Below are positions 28,801 through 38,137 of a DNA stretch of 52,348 nt, piece by piece. Within the stretch, counting starts at the first letter, position 1. Each line of letters begins with the position of its first letter. The notes under the pieces are model-generated. The model searched no databases, was not told where the DNA came from, and saw only the letters and a program-made list of their open reading frames with translations. A program made the translations under genes and the position numbers. The stretch spans positions 1 through 52,348 of the IMG/VR virus record IMGVR_UViG_3300049007_000012; one strand, 5' to 3'. This DNA is from a virus.

Positions 28801-29159
28801 CCACCCACGCCGGCGGGTTCACGTTCCGAGTCGACAACAGGGGCATCCTCGGCCGCAAGGTCCGCGAGGCCGCCGCCCGCGGCCTGTCCGACGCCGCCGA
28901 GATGCTGCTCGACGAGGCCAACCAGATCGTCCCCCACCAGGAGGGGACCCTGGAGGGCTCGGGCACCGCGAGCGTCGACGCCACCAACCTGCGGGCCGCC
29001 GTCTCCTACGACACCCCGTACGCCCTCCGGCAGCACGAGGACACTCGCCTCTCCCACCCGGGTGGCCGGCAGGCCAAGTACCTCGAGCGCACGTTCCAGC
29101 AGCACGGTCCCAAGGCGGCCGAGCACATCGCCGCCGAGATGCGCAAGGCGCTCGACTGA
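28797..29159 (+). CDS. HK97 gp10-like neck/tail completion protein
   Basis: The 120-aa protein has the gp10-like pattern: a helical N-terminus (GLSDAAEMLLDEANQIVPH) followed by EGTLEGSGTASVD, AVSYDTPYALRQHEDTRL, and the end motif AKYLERTFQQHGPKAAEHIA. It joins head and tail in the mature virion. GTG start coupled to the closure gene. Confidence 0.8.
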   Translation: MTTHAGGFTFRVDNRGILGRKVREAAARGLSDAAEMLLDEANQIVPHQEGTLEGSGTASVDATNLRAAVSYDTPYALRQHEDTRLSHPGGRQAKYLERTFQQHGPKAAEHIAAEMRKALD

Positions 29160-29605
29160 TGCTCGCCACAGCGATCGCCAAGCGCCTCGCCGTCGTGGTC
29201 GACGACCTCGTCTACAGCGAGGACGAGCCGGGCGGGAACCTGTTCGTCGCGCACATGCCCGCCGCCCCCGACGTCGCCGTGATGGTGATGCCGACCGGCG
29301 GCCCGGCCCAGCTCACCAAGGCGGCGACCGACACGCCCACGGTGCAGCTGATGGCCCGGGGCGCGCCGACCGACGCCCGCACCCCGTACGCCCTGCTCCG
29401 CCAGGCGTACGACGCCCTCACCTGCCTCGACCTGGTGACGCTCGACGAGGGCGGCCCTGACGAGGTCCACGTCATCACCTGCACCGCCATGCAGTCCGAC
29501 CCGGTGCCGATCGGCCGGGACGAGAACGACCGCCCCGAGTTCTCGCAGAACTACCAGTTCCGCACGCACGCGCCCACCGCGCACCGCCCACAGATCACCG
29601 CCTGA
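29159..29605 (+). CDS. Tail terminator-like protein
   Basis: The 148-aa protein (LATAIAKRLAVVVDDLVYSE ... VAVMVMPTGG ... VQLMARG ... ALLRQAYDALTCLD ... FSQNYQF) fits the phage tail terminator / minor capsid group, with strands and a helix in the expected order. It precedes the tail tube gene, the standard position. TGATG junction with the gp10-like gene. Confidence 0.7.
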   Translation: MLATAIAKRLAVVVDDLVYSEDEPGGNLFVAHMPAAPDVAVMVMPTGGPAQLTKAATDTPTVQLMARGAPTDARTPYALLRQAYDALTCLDLVTLDEGGPDEVHVITCTAMQSDPVPIGRDENDRPEFSQNYQFRTHAPTAHRPQITA

Positions 29606-29618
29606 GGAGGCACCCATC

Positions 29619-30371
29619 ATGGCCGTCGACGAGATCACCGAGATCCCCGCCAGAGAGTTCACGTTCGAGCTCAACACCGGCAGCGTGTCCGTCCCCGTGT
29701 GGGTCGAGGTCGAGGGCATCGACACCCTCGGCCACAGCCCCACGACGAACCGGGCCGACACCCGCCACTTCACCGACGGCGGCCGGCACAAGCACTGGGT
29801 CGCCAGCCGCGGCGACAGCTTCACCATGGCGGGCAAGCGGCAGGAGAACCCCGCCACCGGCGCCCGCGCCCCCGGCCAGGAGGCGTGCGAGACCTGGGCC
29901 GGCCTCGTCGGCCCCGACTCGCTCAAGCAGTTCCGCATCACGTCGCCCGCCGAGGCCGGCGCCGAGGTGCTGACCTTCCTCGCCAGCGTCGAGGCGACGA
30001 AGTTCGGCGGCGGCAACGACGACCCGTCGGCCTGGTCGATCGCGATCGAGGTCACCGGCCCGATCACCGGCGGCTCGACCGACGACCTCCCCGACGCCCC
30101 CACCGCGGTCGCCGGGTCGAACGGCAACACGTTCACGCTCGTCACCTGGACCGGCCCCACCGAGGGCAGCCCGTACCTGCTGTACGAGGTGACCGCCTAC
30201 GACATGGACGACAGCGGCGCGCTGCACGCGACCGTCACGTCGTCGAGCGAGCCGATCCACGTCCCTGGCCTCGTCAACGGCACCGACTACACGGTGCGGG
30301 TCCGGGCGCTGAACGCCGTCGGCTGGGGCCCGATGTCGGCCGCCTCGTCGACCATCACGCCCTCGGCCTGA
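29619..30371 (+). CDS. Major tail tube protein with C-terminal fibronectin III domain
   Basis: The 250-aa protein has an N-terminal tube domain (FTFELNTGSVSVPVWVEVEG; FRITSPAEAGAEVLTFLASV) up to about residue 150. A C-terminal fibronectin type III domain follows (PDAPTAVAGSN; LVTWTGP; YEVTAYD; YTVRVRALNAVGWGP, residues about 158-250). The added domain should project from the tail surface, perhaps for loose carbohydrate binding. A strong GAGGAGG site precedes the ATG, as expected for an abundant protein. Confidence 0.85.
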   Translation: MAVDEITEIPAREFTFELNTGSVSVPVWVEVEGIDTLGHSPTTNRADTRHFTDGGRHKHWVASRGDSFTMAGKRQENPATGARAPGQEACETWAGLVGPDSLKQFRITSPAEAGAEVLTFLASVEATKFGGGNDDPSAWSIAIEVTGPITGGSTDDLPDAPTAVAGSNGNTFTLVTWTGPTEGSPYLLYEVTAYDMDDSGALHATVTSSSEPIHVPGLVNGTDYTVRVRALNAVGWGPMSAASSTITPSA

Positions 30372-30372
30372 C

Positions 30373-30738
30373 GTGGCCGACGTGCTCGACCTCGACGCTG
30401 TCCTGGCCGCCCGCAACGGCGGCCAGGGCACACCGTCGACCCCGGTCACGGCCAAGCTGTTCGGCCAGGACTGGGAGCTGTACGCCTCCCTGCCGGTCGC
30501 CACCTACCGGCGCACCATGGCGTGGGAGCGCGAGGGCGTCACCGACCTCGCCATCCGCCACCTCGCCGAGCTCGTGTTCGACATGGTCCCGGCGCCGGTG
30601 CTCGACGAGTGGACCGCCCGCGGCCTCACCATCGATGACCTGTGGGAGATCGTGCCGCCGATCCTGCAGGCGTACCAGGAGCGAGGCACCGAGGGCACGC
30701 AGGACGTCTGGTCCGCCATACAGCCACCGGCCGGCTGA
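30373..30738 (+). CDS. Tail assembly chaperone (short form)
   Basis: The 121-aa acidic helical protein (LDLDAVLAARNGGQ; WELYASLPVATYRRTMAWER; DEWTARGLTIDDLWEIVPP) lies between tail tube and tape measure, where G-type chaperones are encoded. The following gene has a similar first half, so the two look paralogous. No slippery heptamer is seen near the stop. Confidence 0.7.
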   Translation: MADVLDLDAVLAARNGGQGTPSTPVTAKLFGQDWELYASLPVATYRRTMAWEREGVTDLAIRHLAELVFDMVPAPVLDEWTARGLTIDDLWEIVPPILQAYQERGTEGTQDVWSAIQPPAG

Positions 30739-30740
30739 CC

Positions 30741-31364
30741 GTGGCCACCTTCGCCGACTTCGACGCCGCATGGACCGAGCGCGCCTCGGCCCAGAACGGC
30801 GGCGCCACGGTGGAGGTGACCGTCGCCGGCCAGCACTGGGCGATCCCCACCGTCACCGCCGCCGTGATGCTCCGGGCGCTCCGGTCGCTCGTCGCCAGCG
30901 ACGACGGCGTCACCGGCCAGGAGATGTACCGCATCGCCCTGACCCTCATCCCCGAGCGCACGATCGAGCAGTGGCTCACCGCCGGCCTCGACCCCGGCGA
31001 GCTACGCCAGGCCGTCGCCGACGTGCTCGTCGCCCAGATCACCACCGCGAACCACGACGAGCCTGGCGGACGCGGGCAGGGGTCGGCGACCGAGCCGTCG
31101 TTCGTGCGCACCGTGCTCGTCCGCTGGCGGCTGCTCGAGGCCGACTTCACCCGCGAGTACCGGCTCGACATCAACGAGGCCATCCACGACATGACGTGGC
31201 GCCGGTTCGCCGCCCTCGTCGCCGGCCTGTCGGCGGCGTCGCGGTGGGCCGGGCACCTCCGATCGAAGGCGCCCAAGAGGCCCGTGCGCCGGCTCACCGA
31301 GCCGAAGGCGATCGGGTCGTTCATGCGGTCGCTCCGCACCCCCGTGAGACGTAAGGGGGGCTGA
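30741..31364 (+). CDS. Tail assembly chaperone (long form)
   Basis: The 207-aa protein repeats the layout of the preceding chaperone in its first 105 residues (ATFADFDAAWTERASAQNGG; QHWAIPTVTAAVMLRALRSL; IEQWLTAGLDPGELRQAVAD). It adds a T-like extension (VLVRWRLLEADFTREYRLDI; MTWRRFAALVAGL) and a basic tail. Many phages make this fusion by -1 frameshift; here a GTG 3 nt after the first stop provides a separate start. It should bind the tape measure during tail assembly. Confidence 0.65.
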   Translation: MATFADFDAAWTERASAQNGGATVEVTVAGQHWAIPTVTAAVMLRALRSLVASDDGVTGQEMYRIALTLIPERTIEQWLTAGLDPGELRQAVADVLVAQITTANHDEPGGRGQGSATEPSFVRTVLVRWRLLEADFTREYRLDINEAIHDMTWRRFAALVAGLSAASRWAGHLRSKAPKRPVRRLTEPKAIGSFMRSLRTPVRRKGG

Positions 31365-31365
31365 C

Positions 31366-33906
31366 GTGGGCCTCGACATCGGCACCGTCGCCGGGTTCCT
31401 CGACCTCGACACCGGCCCGTTCGACAAGGCCCTGGCCGGGGCCGAGGGCAAGTTCGGTGGCATCTCCGCCGGCGCCGTCGCCGCGGGCGCGATGGCTGGG
31501 GCGCTGCTCGCCAAGGGGATCTCGGACACCCTCAACATCGAGCAGGCCAACGACAAGCTCGCCGCCCAACTCGGCCTCACCGCCCAGGAGTCCGAGCGGT
31601 ACGGCAACATCGCCGGCTCCCTCTACGCCGACGCCTACGGGTCGTCGATCGAGGAGGTCAACACGGCGCTCGGCGCGGTGTCGTCGTCGCTCGGCGACAG
31701 CCTCGGCGGCAGCGACGCCGCGCTGCAAGAGGCCACCGGCCACGCGATGGATCTCGCCCAGGCGTTCGGTATCGACGTCGCCGACGCCGCCGCCATGGCC
31801 GGCTTCGCGATCCGCACGGGCCTGGCGGACAACAGCGAGCAAGCGTTCGATTTGATCACCGCGTCGATGCAGCAGATGCCCGCTGCGATGCGCGGCGAGC
31901 TGATACCGATGATCGAGGAGTACGGCGTCCACCTCGCCGCCGTCGGCATCACCGGAGAGGACGCGTTCGGGCTGCTCGTGGCGGCCAGCCAAGAGGGCTC
32001 CTACGCCATCGACAAGACCGCCGACTCGCTCAAAGAGTTCGCCATCCGCGCGACCGACGGCAGCGTCACGACCCGCGAGGCCTACCGGGCGATCGGCGTC
32101 GACGCCGACGAGATGGCCGCCCGGATCGTCGAGGGCGGCGACTCCGCCCGCGGCGCGCTCAACCAGATCATCGAGGGCCTGCTGGCGATGGAGGACCCCG
32201 TCGCCCGCCAGCAGGAAGCGATCAAGCTGTTCGGCGCCCCGCTCGAGGACCTGTCGGTCACCCAGGTGCCCCAGTTCCTCCAGTCGATCCTCGACGCCGG
32301 CGAGGGCATGCAGGACACCGAGGGCGCCGCCGACTCCCTGGGCGCCACCCTGGCCGACAACCTCGGCACCAAGCTGACCGCGGTCAAACGCAAGGCCGAG
32401 ATGTTCCTCGTCGACTTCCTGTCGTCGCCGTTCGGGCCCTGGGTGCTCGGCGCCGCCGCGCTGGTCGGCGGGCTGGTGGCCCTCGGCGGGATCGCGACCA
32501 CCGCGGCCGACAAGCTGCGGGGCATCAAGGACTCGTGGTCCGACATGGGGTCCTTCGGCAAGATCAGCGTCGCGACCACGGCCGTGGCCGGGTTCGTCGG
32601 CGCGCTCATCGCCTGGGACGCGGCCAAGGGCGAGGAGCAGGCCAAGGAGACCGCCGAGTCGTTCGTCGCCATGGGCACGGACATCGAGGCCAGCTTCATC
32701 CAGTTCATGAGCACGTGGGGCGGGCAGGCCGCCGGCGGGCAGATCTTCGACCAGCTGATCGAGTCGAACATCGAGGCCGCCACCCGGTTCGTCGACACCG
32801 CCGAGCAGGCCGGCTGGGCGAGCGACGAAATCGCTTCGATGCGCGACCGGATCGAGCAGAAGAGCACCGCGGACGCGCAGGGCCGCAACGACGCCGACGC
32901 CTACAACGCAGCGGTCGACGACCAGGCCGCCGCCATGGAAGGCGCCGCCGGGGCAACCGAGCTGTCCACGGAGGCGATCAAGGAGCAGGCCGACGCGATG
33001 CGGGCGGCGTCGGACCCGCTGTTCGCGCTGAACGACGCCATCCGCTCCCACGAGGAGGCACAGACCGGCGTAGCCGAGGCCGAGCAGGCTGCCGCCGACG
33101 CCCGCAGCGCGCACGGCGCCGGGTCGCTCGAGGCCATGGCCGCCGAGCGCGACCTCGCCGACGCCCGCATCGCCGCCGGCGAGTCGGCGTTCGGGCTCCG
33201 GGACGCCGAGATGCAGCTCGCCGCCGCGATCGCTGAGAACCCGTCGCTGCTGGGCGACGTGAACGACATGCTCGCCGAGTTCGTGGCGACGGGCGCGATC
33301 ACGATGGAGGAGGCGGGCGTGCTGGCCGAGCGGTTCGGGCTGCTCGGCGAGCGCGTCGAGGGCGTCCCCGACGAGCAGAGCACGGACGTGTCGGCCCCTG
33401 GCGCCGACGGCGTCATCACGCACATGGACTGGCTGCGCGGGAAGGTGCTCGCCGTCCCCGACAGCAGCCGCACCAACACGTCGGCCCCGGGGGCGCGCAC
33501 CGCCAGTGACCAGCTGGACGGCGTGGCCAGGGCGGTCGGTCGGATCGACAAGGACGTGCAGATCAACGTCCGCACCAAGCAGTGGGGGCCGATCGTCGGG
33601 AAGATGCACGACGGCGGCCTCGTCGAGGGCCCGCTCGGTGCCGAGGTCCCGAAGATCCTGCAGGCGGGCGAGCGCGTGCTCGCGATCGACGACCCGCTCA
33701 ACAAGGCCATCGCCGCGGCCGAGGCGGGCGTCGACCCTCGTGTCGACGCAGCGTCGATCACCGGGTTCGGTGGCGCCAGCCGTGGGGGAGCGGGCGGTGG
33801 GCGCATCAGGATCGACGTGGCCGGCGGGGACGACATGTTCATGCGCTGGCTCCGCGACCGGATCACCGTGGAGGGCGGCGACGTGCAGCAGGTGCTCGGC
33901 CGATGA
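31366..33906 (+). CDS. Tape measure protein
   Basis: The 846-aa Ala/Glu-rich helical protein sets tail length; by the usual rule of about 0.15 nm per residue the tail would be near 125 nm (inference). Features: an early Gly/Ala segment (ISAGAVAAGAMAGALLAKGI), TP901-type region with ATGHAMDLAQAFGI, a hydrophobic segment at about 355-380 (LGAAALVGGLVALGGIATTA), a second one at 405-420, and long coiled coils to about residue 620. GTG start 1 nt after the previous stop. Confidence 0.93.
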   Translation: MGLDIGTVAGFLDLDTGPFDKALAGAEGKFGGISAGAVAAGAMAGALLAKGISDTLNIEQANDKLAAQLGLTAQESERYGNIAGSLYADAYGSSIEEVNTALGAVSSSLGDSLGGSDAALQEATGHAMDLAQAFGIDVADAAAMAGFAIRTGLADNSEQAFDLITASMQQMPAAMRGELIPMIEEYGVHLAAVGITGEDAFGLLVAASQEGSYAIDKTADSLKEFAIRATDGSVTTREAYRAIGVDADEMAARIVEGGDSARGALNQIIEGLLAMEDPVARQQEAIKLFGAPLEDLSVTQVPQFLQSILDAGEGMQDTEGAADSLGATLADNLGTKLTAVKRKAEMFLVDFLSSPFGPWVLGAAALVGGLVALGGIATTAADKLRGIKDSWSDMGSFGKISVATTAVAGFVGALIAWDAAKGEEQAKETAESFVAMGTDIEASFIQFMSTWGGQAAGGQIFDQLIESNIEAATRFVDTAEQAGWASDEIASMRDRIEQKSTADAQGRNDADAYNAAVDDQAAAMEGAAGATELSTEAIKEQADAMRAASDPLFALNDAIRSHEEAQTGVAEAEQAAADARSAHGAGSLEAMAAERDLADARIAAGESAFGLRDAEMQLAAAIAENPSLLGDVNDMLAEFVATGAITMEEAGVLAERFGLLGERVEGVPDEQSTDVSAPGADGVITHMDWLRGKVLAVPDSSRTNTSAPGARTASDQLDGVARAVGRIDKDVQINVRTKQWGPIVGKMHDGGLVEGPLGAEVPKILQAGERVLAIDDPLNKAIAAAEAGVDPRVDAASITGFGGASRGGAGGGRIRIDVAGGDDMFMRWLRDRITVEGGDVQQVLGR

Positions 33907-36746
33907 CGACGCTCGCCTGGCCGCATCGGGCCCGGGTCCTCGCGGCCCTGGGTGCCGATCTGACCGCCCGGCCGATGACGTGGGAGTGGACCGACATCGG
34001 CGGCGAGATCCCCGACGACACCGGCGACCACCGGCTCGTCTACCAGGGCATCCCGATCAAGCGGGGCCGCGCCGACATGGCATCCCGCTCGGCGCCGGCG
34101 ATCGCCACTGTGGTGCTCGACAACCGCGACGGGGCCGTCACCCCCCGCAACCCGCGGTCCCTCTGGTACCCGCACCTCGGCCGCGGCACCCCCGTGCGCA
34201 TCGACGCCCAGGGTCCGCCCGGGCTGCTGCTCGACGGCACCACCGCCGGCAACGCTTCGACCCCCGACGCCGCCGCGCTGGAGATCACCGGCGACTTCGA
34301 TCTGCGGTGGGAGGGCGAGATCGCCGAGTGGGTCCGCGGCGACGACTGGTGGGGCGAGTGGCCCGCACTGGTCGGGAGGTGGAAGCCCGCCGGCAACAAC
34401 CGGGCCTACATGATGTGGGTCTCCGGCGACATCCTCGCCGTGTCGTGGTCGACCGACGGCACCGACGCCAACGCGCGGTCGTACGCCGCCGGCATCCTCC
34501 CGGTGACGACCGGCCGGTTCGCCGTCCGCGGGGTGCTCGACGTCAACGACGGCGGCGCCCACACCGTCCGCGGCTACTGGGCCCCCAGCCTGGCCGGGCC
34601 GTGGGAGCAGATCGGCGAGCAGACCGAGGCCGGCACCACCTCGGTCTACGGGGGCGGCACCGCGCCGCTCGAGGTCGGCGTCATCACCGGCGAGATCACC
34701 GTGCCGTTCTACGGCCGCTGCTACGCCGCCGAGGTCCGCAACGCGGTCGGGTCCGTCGTCGCCAACCCGGACTTCGAGGACCAGCAGCCGGGGGCGACGT
34801 CGTTCACGGACGCGGCCGGGCGCACGTGGACGCTCAACGGCACGGCCGAGCTCGACGACTGGCACACCCGCCACACAGGCCAGATCGCCGACGTCCGCCC
34901 GGTCTGGCCGGAGGGCGACATCACCGACGGCACCGACCCCGACGCCCCCGGCCTCGCCCGGGTCACGATGACCGTGGCCGGCCTGATCCGCCGGCTCGAC
35001 GCCGGGGCCCCGACGCTCAAGTCGACCCTCACCCGCGTGGTCACCTCCCCCGTCAACGAGGGCGCCGTGATGGCGGCGTGGCCCATGGAGGACGGCCGCG
35101 ACGCCGTGCAGGCCGCGTCTGCGGTCCCGGGCGCCGGGCCGATGCAGGTCGGTGGCGCCTGGTCGTTCGGCTCGGACAGCACCCTCCCCGCTGCCGACTC
35201 GCTCCCCAGCGTCTCGGCGAACCAGTCCGCCGGCTGGTCCGCCCCCGTGCCCCCGCCCGTCCAGGCCGCCGACAACTGGCGGGTCGAGATCTTCGTCAAG
35301 ATCGACGACCCCCACGTCGACCCCGCCTCACAATCGATCTTCGTGGTCCGCACCGACGGCACCGTGCGCACGTGGAACATCGCGTGCAACGACCAGTTCA
35401 TCGCCCTCGCCGGGTTCGCCGACGACGGCGCCTTCCTCATCCTGGAGGACGCGGCCTCAACCGAGTTCTTCGGGAACGGCTGGGTGCGGGTGTGGCTGGC
35501 CGCCGAGCAGTCGGGCGGGAACATCTCCTACACGGTCGGGTGGGGCGTCGTCGGCGGCAACACCTTCGGGTGGACCGACACCGTGGCCGGCACGGTCGGG
35601 AAGGTGACCAGGGTCGACAACCTGTTCACGGCCCCGCCGAGCGGCGTGTCGTTCGGGCACCTGATCGTGTCGCACGACCGGCCCGACTCGTGGCTCGCCT
35701 CCCCCGGGGCGTTCACCGGCGGCGCCGACACCGCCTACGTCGGAGAGACCGCCAAGGCGCGGTTCCGTCGGCTGGCCACCGAGGAGGGCATCACTCACGG
35801 CGTCATCTCGACCCTGGACGACCCCGGCACCCCGATGGGCCCCCAGCGCCCCGCCAAGCTCCTGACGCTGTTCCAGGAGTGTGCCGACGCCGAGCAGGGC
35901 CACCTCACCGAGATGCGCGACGAGCTCGGCCTGATCCTCCGCACGCGGGCGTCGCTGTACAACCAGGAGCCCCGGGAGGTGGCGGCCGACGCCGGGCTCG
36001 TGAACCCGTTCGAGCCGGCGTACGACGACAGCAACCTGCGCAACCACGTCACCGCCAGCCGGCCCAACGGCTCGTCGGCCAGCGTGCGCCGGCGCCCCAA
36101 CATCATCGTCGAGGGCGAGTATCAGGAGAGCGTCACCGTCCCGGTGGCGACCGACGCCCAGCTGCCCGATCAGGCTGGCTGGCGGGTGCATCAGGGCACC
36201 TGGCCCGAGATGCGCTACCCCTCGCTGGCGGTCGATCTGTCGACCGGCTCGCAGGAGGACGTCGACCTGTTCGACCGGTGGCTGGCTGCCCGCGAGGGCG
36301 ACCGCTGGGACGTGACCGGCCTGCCCGGCCAGCACCCCCCGGGCCCGGTGCGGTCGATGATCGAGGGCAGCGTCGAGACCATCTCGCCGGAGCGGTGGAC
36401 CGTCGGGCTGAACTGCTCGCCGGCCGGGCCGTGGGAGGTCGCCGTCCGCGAGGACACCGTGAGCGGCCGCCGCGACATCGGCGTGTGCGAGCTCACCGGC
36501 GACGTCGACGAGGACGACACGGTGCTCGAGGTCGAGACCCTGCTCGGCCCCCGGTGGACGACCAACGCCGCGGACCTGCCGTTCGACATCGACCTGGCCG
36601 GCGAGCAGATCACCGTGACCGGCGTGGCCGACGTGTCCGGCCAGGTGCAAGAGCTGACCGTCACCCGCTCGGTCAACGACATCGTCAAGGCCCACCCGGC
36701 CGAGACGGACCTCGCCCTCTGGCATCCCCCCATCCGCGCGCTCTGA
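33903..36746 (+). CDS. Large tail/baseplate protein with lectin-like domain
   Basis: The 947-aa protein is encoded where distal tail or tail-associated proteins lie. The N-terminus (RMTW-like TARPMTWEWTDIGGEIPDD; IPIKRGRADMASRSAPA) resembles distal-tail domains. The middle has concanavalin/LamG-like beta segments (GDFDLRWEGEI; YMMWVSGDILAVSWS; VEIFVKIDD; VRVWLAAEQSG). The C-terminal third (FRRLATEEGITHG; LTLFQECADAEQGHLTEMRD; WTVGLNCSPAG) matches actinophage minor tail proteins. It probably forms the tail tip and host contact. ATGA overlap with the tape measure gene. Confidence 0.75.
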   Translation: MTTLAWPHRARVLAALGADLTARPMTWEWTDIGGEIPDDTGDHRLVYQGIPIKRGRADMASRSAPAIATVVLDNRDGAVTPRNPRSLWYPHLGRGTPVRIDAQGPPGLLLDGTTAGNASTPDAAALEITGDFDLRWEGEIAEWVRGDDWWGEWPALVGRWKPAGNNRAYMMWVSGDILAVSWSTDGTDANARSYAAGILPVTTGRFAVRGVLDVNDGGAHTVRGYWAPSLAGPWEQIGEQTEAGTTSVYGGGTAPLEVGVITGEITVPFYGRCYAAEVRNAVGSVVANPDFEDQQPGATSFTDAAGRTWTLNGTAELDDWHTRHTGQIADVRPVWPEGDITDGTDPDAPGLARVTMTVAGLIRRLDAGAPTLKSTLTRVVTSPVNEGAVMAAWPMEDGRDAVQAASAVPGAGPMQVGGAWSFGSDSTLPAADSLPSVSANQSAGWSAPVPPPVQAADNWRVEIFVKIDDPHVDPASQSIFVVRTDGTVRTWNIACNDQFIALAGFADDGAFLILEDAASTEFFGNGWVRVWLAAEQSGGNISYTVGWGVVGGNTFGWTDTVAGTVGKVTRVDNLFTAPPSGVSFGHLIVSHDRPDSWLASPGAFTGGADTAYVGETAKARFRRLATEEGITHGVISTLDDPGTPMGPQRPAKLLTLFQECADAEQGHLTEMRDELGLILRTRASLYNQEPREVAADAGLVNPFEPAYDDSNLRNHVTASRPNGSSASVRRRPNIIVEGEYQESVTVPVATDAQLPDQAGWRVHQGTWPEMRYPSLAVDLSTGSQEDVDLFDRWLAAREGDRWDVTGLPGQHPPGPVRSMIEGSVETISPERWTVGLNCSPAGPWEVAVREDTVSGRRDIGVCELTGDVDEDDTVLEVETLLGPRWTTNAADLPFDIDLAGEQITVTGVADVSGQVQELTVTRSVNDIVKAHPAETDLALWHPPIRAL

Positions 36747-36762
36747 GGAGGCACACCCCGCC

Positions 36763-37218
36763 ATGTCCGACCTGACCGCCGGCTCGTTGATCCGAGCGCT
36801 CGACACCCCACCCACCGTCACCAGCGAGGTACCCGACACCTTCAACTTCACCAACACCGCCTACGCCACAACAGGGCAGGCCGGCGGCAACTGCGGCGTC
36901 GCGTTCATGGCCCCCACCACGGGCCGGGTCCTGCTCAAATACGGGGCCCAGATCATCAATGGCGCCACCCCGTCGTCGATCGTCGCGCCGGTGATCCGTG
37001 AGGGCGGCACGGTCGGTTCGGGGACGTCGGTGCTCGCCGCCGCGGACGACAACGCGGTGAGCGCGGTGGGCGCGACCGGGGGGAGCCGGTTCCGGGAGAA
37101 GCTCGTCACCGGCCTGACGCCCGGGGCGACGTACAACGTGCGGCTCGAGCACCGGGTGTCGTCGGCGAGCACGGGCTCGGTGCTGCGCCGCGTCGTGATC
37201 GTCGCCCCCTCGACCTGA
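36763..37218 (+). CDS. Minor tail / fibre protein
   Basis: The 151-aa protein begins MSDLTAGSLIRALDTPPTVT and contains GVAFMAPTTGRVLLKYG and TPGATYNVRLEHRV, a pattern seen in actinophage minor tail proteins. The beta-rich C-terminus may trimerise. It has a strong GAGGAGG site about 10 nt before the ATG and its own 16-bp gap from the large tail gene. Confidence 0.65.
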   Translation: MSDLTAGSLIRALDTPPTVTSEVPDTFNFTNTAYATTGQAGGNCGVAFMAPTTGRVLLKYGAQIINGATPSSIVAPVIREGGTVGSGTSVLAAADDNAVSAVGATGGSRFREKLVTGLTPGATYNVRLEHRVSSASTGSVLRRVVIVAPST

Positions 37219-37226
37219 CCTACCCG
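37219..37226 (+). promoter_or_regulatory. CCTACCCG motif upstream of the lysis genes
   Basis: CCTACCCG directly follows a TGA and lies 18 nt before the endolysin ATG (37245), double the spacing of the 19109 and 24674 copies. It marks the start of the lysis module. Confidence 0.45.
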
Positions 37227-37244
37227 GCCCGCACGATCGGGGCC

Positions 37245-38135
37245 ATGGTGCTCACCGGGCCGGACGTCTCCCACTGGCAGAGCCGTGTCGACTGGGCCGC
37301 GGTGGCCGCGGCGGGCCACGACTTCGCGTGGTGCAAGGCCACCCAGGGCGTGGCCCGGGTCGACCCCCAGTTCGAGCGCAACGTCGAAGGCATACGGGCC
37401 GTCGGCCTGGCGCGCGGGGTGTACCACTTCCTCGACGCCGAGCACGACGCCCGAGCGCAGGCCCGCCACCTCGTCGACACCGCCCGGATGGCCGACTGCA
37501 TGTACGCGCTCGACGTCGAGACCGAGGGCACCAGCAACCCGACGATCGCCCAGGCGGAGGCGTTCGCCGCCGAGTTCCGCGAGCTGATGCCCGGCCGGCC
37601 CCTCGTCATCTACACGTCCTGGGGCTGGTGGTCCGGCCGCGACCCGTCAGGCCGAGGGGCCCGCATCTCGCCGCACCTGTGGCACGCCCGCTACCGGCCG
37701 GTCGGCCAGGGGCCCGGGGCGATGTACGGCGGCTGGGACGCCCCCACGTTCTGGCAGCACACCAGCTCCGGCAACTGCCCGGGCATCGACGGCGGCTGCG
37801 ACCTCAACCAGTTCTACGGGACCGTCTCCGACCTCCGGCACCTCGCCGGCGGCCGGGCGCCCGCCCCCAGCCCGCACCCGTCCGAGGAGGACGACGACAT
37901 GCCCGCACCCCGCAAGGTCACCATCGCCAGCACGACCCCGCAGCGGTTCGCCTACGTGCTGCCCGACGGCCTCGTCGTCGACACCGACCACCAGGGCAAG
38001 CACCTCGTCAAGGGCGCCGCGAGCGTCGACGCGTTCGATGCCGTCTACGGCGGCGGCTCGCCCAACGCCGTGCAGGTCGACATCGTGCAGCAGGCGATCG
38101 GGCGCGAGCGCGCCCGCATGCTCCACGCCGGCTGA
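37245..38135 (+). CDS. Endolysin, GH25 muramidase
   Basis: The 296-aa protein has a GH25 lysozyme domain at residues about 3-200: GPDVSHWQSRVDW with the first Asp, GVYHFLDAEHDARAQA, YALDVETEG containing the D-x-E pair, PLVIYTSWGWW and PTFWQHTSSG. It cleaves the MurNAc-GlcNAc bond. After a Pro/Glu-rich linker (about 210-220) a C-terminal segment (TPQRFAYVLPDGLVVDTDHQ ... RARMLHAG) may bind the cell wall. No signal peptide is visible, so export depends on a holin. Confidence 0.92.
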   Translation: MVLTGPDVSHWQSRVDWAAVAAAGHDFAWCKATQGVARVDPQFERNVEGIRAVGLARGVYHFLDAEHDARAQARHLVDTARMADCMYALDVETEGTSNPTIAQAEAFAAEFRELMPGRPLVIYTSWGWWSGRDPSGRGARISPHLWHARYRPVGQGPGAMYGGWDAPTFWQHTSSGNCPGIDGGCDLNQFYGTVSDLRHLAGGRAPAPSPHPSEEDDDMPAPRKVTIASTTPQRFAYVLPDGLVVDTDHQGKHLVKGAASVDAFDAVYGGGSPNAVQVDIVQQAIGRERARMLHAG

Positions 38136-38137
38136 CG

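Noticed and set aside
30690-30745. Programmed -1 frameshift in the tail chaperone genes
   Set aside because: Frames and positions would allow it, but no slippery heptamer is seen and the second gene has its own GTG and a paralogous N-terminus.
33506-36775. 1089-codon plus-strand frame overlapping the large tail gene
   Set aside because: Arg/Pro-rich low-complexity translation without domains. The other frame encodes a recognisable tail protein with normal composition.
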